From Parvibaculum indicum (GTDB lineage: Bacteria; Pseudomonadota; Alphaproteobacteria; Parvibaculales; Parvibaculaceae): a stretch of 64,000 bases of DNA. Positions 62,307 through 64,000 of this stretch are shown piece after piece. The notes beneath the pieces were generated by a model, which did not search any database, was not told the DNA's origin, and saw nothing but the letters and a program-made list of their open reading frames with translations. Each line of letters begins with the position of its first letter. The first letter of the stretch is position 1. A program made the translations under genes and the position numbers. The stretch covers positions 62,001 through 126,000 of the forward strand of contig NZ_JAASQO010000007.1 of the NCBI RefSeq assembly GCF_011762095.1. The letters are read 5' to 3'.

Positions 62307-63662
62307 ATGGCCGATCAGACGACCCAGCAGACCACACTCGACATAGCCGATACTCTTGTCGAACGGGCCCTGAAAGCCGGGGCCGATGCCGCCGAAGCGA
62401 TTGTCGTGGAAGGCACTTCCCTTGGCGTTTCCTGGCGGCTCGGCAATCTGGAAGATGTCGAACGCTCGGAAGGCAAGGATATCGGGCTCCGCGTTTTTTG
62501 CGGCAAGCGGCAGGCTGTGGTTTCGTCCACCGATCTTTCCGATCAAGTCATTGCCCCTCTCGTCGAGCGCGCCGTGGCGATGGCGAAGGTCGCGCCGGAA
62601 GATCCCTGGTGCGGGCTGGCCGATCCCGCTCGCATGGCGCATGACTGGCCGTCGCTCGACATTTCCGACGACGTCTCCCACCCCAGCGCCGAGGAACTGG
62701 GCGAACGGGCCGCCGCGGCCGAAGAAGCGGCGCTCGCCATCGAAGGAGTCACCAATTCCGGCGGCGCGGGCGCAAGCTGGGGCAAGAGCGGGATCGCCCT
62801 CGTCACCAGCGGCGGCTTTCGCGGCGGCTATTCCGGCACGTCGCATTCCGTGTCCGTTTCCGTTCTCGCGGGCGAAGGCACGGCGATGGAACGGGATTAC
62901 GAATTTTCATCCGCCCGCCATCTCTCCGACCTCGACGCCCCGGCGCAGGTCGGCACGGAAGCCGGTCGCCGCGCCGTGCGCCGGCTGAACCCGCGCAAGG
63001 TAAAATCGCAATCCGTGCCGGTGGTCTATGCGCCGCGCGTTTCAAACAGCCTGCTCGGACATTTCGCGGGCGCCATCAACGGGGCCGCCATTGCGCGCGG
63101 TACGAGCTTTCTCAAATCCCGCATGGGAGAGGCAGTGTTCGCGCCGGGTATTGCCGTTCACGACGACCCGCATCGTCCGCGCGGCCTCAGATCCAAGCCT
63201 TTCGACGGCGAGGGCGTCGCCAATCGCGCGATGGCGCTGATAGAGGACGGCGTCCTGCAAAGCTGGCTGCTCGACAGTTCGACAGCGCGGCAGCTGGGTC
63301 TTGAAAACACCGGTCATGCGGCGCGCGGCACCAGCGGCCCACCCTCTCCTTCCGCGAGCAATCTTTATATGGCGCCGGGGACACTGCCGCCCGAGGAGCT
63401 GATCGCGGATATCAAGCAGGGTCTCTACCTCACCGAACTTATCGGCATGGGTGTCAATGGCGTTACCGGCGACTACAGCCGCGGTGCCTCGGGGTTCTGG
63501 ATCGAGAATGGCGAGATCGCCTATGCGGTCAGCGAAATCACCGTCGCCGGCAACCTCAAGGACATGTTCCGACGGATCACGCCCGCCAACGATCTGGAGT
63601 TCCGCTATGGCAGCAACGCGCCGACGCTTCGCGTGGAAGGCATGACCATTGCCGGCAGCTGA
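62307..63662 (+). CDS. pmbA: PmbA (TldE) protease-associated protein
   Basis: 451 residues, partner of TldD without the zinc motif. Segments include GVSWRLGNLEDVERSEGKDIGLRVF, AGAINGAAIARGTSFLKSRMGEAVF and GVNGVTGDYSRGASGFWIENG. Start at MADQTTQQTT. It acts with TldD (27.8 kb) as a heterodimer in peptide proteolysis. Immediately followed by, and overlapping, the phosphatase gene. Confidence 0.95.
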   Translation: MADQTTQQTTLDIADTLVERALKAGADAAEAIVVEGTSLGVSWRLGNLEDVERSEGKDIGLRVFCGKRQAVVSSTDLSDQVIAPLVERAVAMAKVAPEDPWCGLADPARMAHDWPSLDISDDVSHPSAEELGERAAAAEEAALAIEGVTNSGGAGASWGKSGIALVTSGGFRGGYSGTSHSVSVSVLAGEGTAMERDYEFSSARHLSDLDAPAQVGTEAGRRAVRRLNPRKVKSQSVPVVYAPRVSNSLLGHFAGAINGAAIARGTSFLKSRMGEAVFAPGIAVHDDPHRPRGLRSKPFDGEGVANRAMALIEDGVLQSWLLDSSTARQLGLENTGHAARGTSGPPSPSASNLYMAPGTLPPEELIADIKQGLYLTELIGMGVNGVTGDYSRGASGFWIENGEIAYAVSEITVAGNLKDMFRRITPANDLEFRYGSNAPTLRVEGMTIAGS

Positions 63663-64000
63663 TGGCGATGCGATTGCCGACGACCTTGCCCTGCTCAGGC
63701 AGGCCGTCCGAGAGGGCGGTGCGCTTGCGCTGAGCTTTTACAAGGGCGAATTCCGGAGCTGGACGAAAGGCGCCAACGACCCTGTCACGGAAGCCGATCT
63801 TGAAGTGAACGACCTTCTGCGCGACCGGCTGCGGGGCGCGCGGCCTGACTATGGCTGGCTGTCGGAAGAGACGGAAGACGACAAATCCCGTCTGAGCGCG
63901 CCGAAATTCTGGATCGTCGACCCCATCGACGGGACGCGGGCCTTCGCCAAAGGCAAACCGCATTTCGCCATTTCGGTGGCGCTCGTTTCCGGCGGAATGC
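63649..64000 (+). CDS. Inositol-monophosphatase-family phosphatase (cut by window end)
   Basis: About 117 residues visible. Metal motifs: GANDPVTEADLEVNDLLRD, YGWLSEETEDD and WIVDPIDGTRAFAKG (DP-x-DGT). Resembles the 3-prime(2-prime),5-prime-bisphosphate nucleotidase (CysQ)/inositol monophosphatase group. A TTG start at 63649, preceded by GGAAGG, is the only suitable start after the in-frame stop at 63643, so translation overlaps the pmbA end by 14 bases. Confidence 0.88.
   Translation, partial: MPAADGDAIADDLALLRQAVREGGALALSFYKGEFRSWTKGANDPVTEADLEVNDLLRDRLRGARPDYGWLSEETEDDKSRLSAPKFWIVDPIDGTRAFAKGKPHFAISVALVSGGM

Overview
The window is GC-rich, gene-dense bacterial DNA that reads as an alphaproteobacterial chromosome. 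The evidence is gene order and gene types: coxB-coxA-ctaB-coxC-DUF983-surf1 running into thrC and an M16 peptidase, ispH-thrB-rnhA-peroxiredoxin, divergent tldD, plant-type glutamate-cysteine ligase next to rsmE and ubiA, a PdhS-like histidine kinase, and a tandem glycine riboswitch in front of gcvT. The intergenic repeats are also of types common in Alphaproteobacteria. The fatty-acid and acyl-CoA genes would fit a Parvibaculum-like or other hyphomicrobial organism, but the genus is an inference. I saw no rRNA, tRNA, CRISPR array, insertion sequence or prophage.

Layout. 1-6.5 kb: a serine hydrolase cut by the window edge, then the glycine cleavage operon gcvT-gcvH-gcvPA-gcvPB (minus strand) with promoter, tandem riboswitch and terminator. 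6.7-7.7 kb: a two-gene accessory unit, an AbiEii-type nucleotidyltransferase with an unrecognised 87-residue partner. 8.7-13.7 kb: ispH-thrB-rnhA, peroxiredoxin with a DsbD-like exported protein, and YqgE. 13.9-20.4 kb: a GGDEF/EAL membrane protein, an acetyltransferase, an M16 peptidase and thrC. 20.7-26.8 kb: the aa3-type cytochrome c oxidase cluster, without ctaG/cox11. 27-36.9 kb: tldD, a VOC protein, gshA, rsmE, a NUDIX protein, ubiA, a GNAT protein, a 2OG-Fe oxygenase and an MFS transporter.

37-41.2 kb is the most unusual stretch. A membrane-anchored member of the linalool dehydratase/isomerase family is followed by an unrelated minus-strand gene pair, a degraded second copy of the 3-prime end of the same enzyme gene, and a self-contained 60-residue small-protein gene. 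41.4-48.7 kb: TetR regulator with fatty-acid desaturase and a clear operator, an aminoglycoside-phosphotransferase-like protein, a PAS histidine kinase, a glutathione S-transferase and an acyl-CoA dehydrogenase. 48.8-56.9 kb: tadA, a PAS_5 protein, a GNAT protein, an AT-rich acquired gene joining an EVE/PUA-like domain to a GIY-YIG-like domain, then RluB-type pseudouridine synthase, rsmD, a HAD-IIA phosphatase, ribF, an ETF-beta-type lysine methyltransferase and enoyl-CoA hydratase. 57-64 kb: an unknown conserved protein, ubiD, an AhpD-like protein, a cytochrome b561-YceI-YceI operon, MAPEG, pmbA, and an inositol-phosphatase-family gene cut by the end.

Most gaps between transcription units hold palindromic dispersed repeats of at least five families (called A to E here). 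Family A shows compensatory base changes between copies, which points to selection on folding. Likely functional links are respiration (cox genes, b561-YceI), fatty-acid and acyl-CoA metabolism (desaturase, acyl-CoA dehydrogenase, enoyl-CoA hydratase, ETF methyltransferase, RibF), ubiquinone synthesis (ubiA, ubiD) and TldD/PmbA, whose genes lie 33 kb apart.
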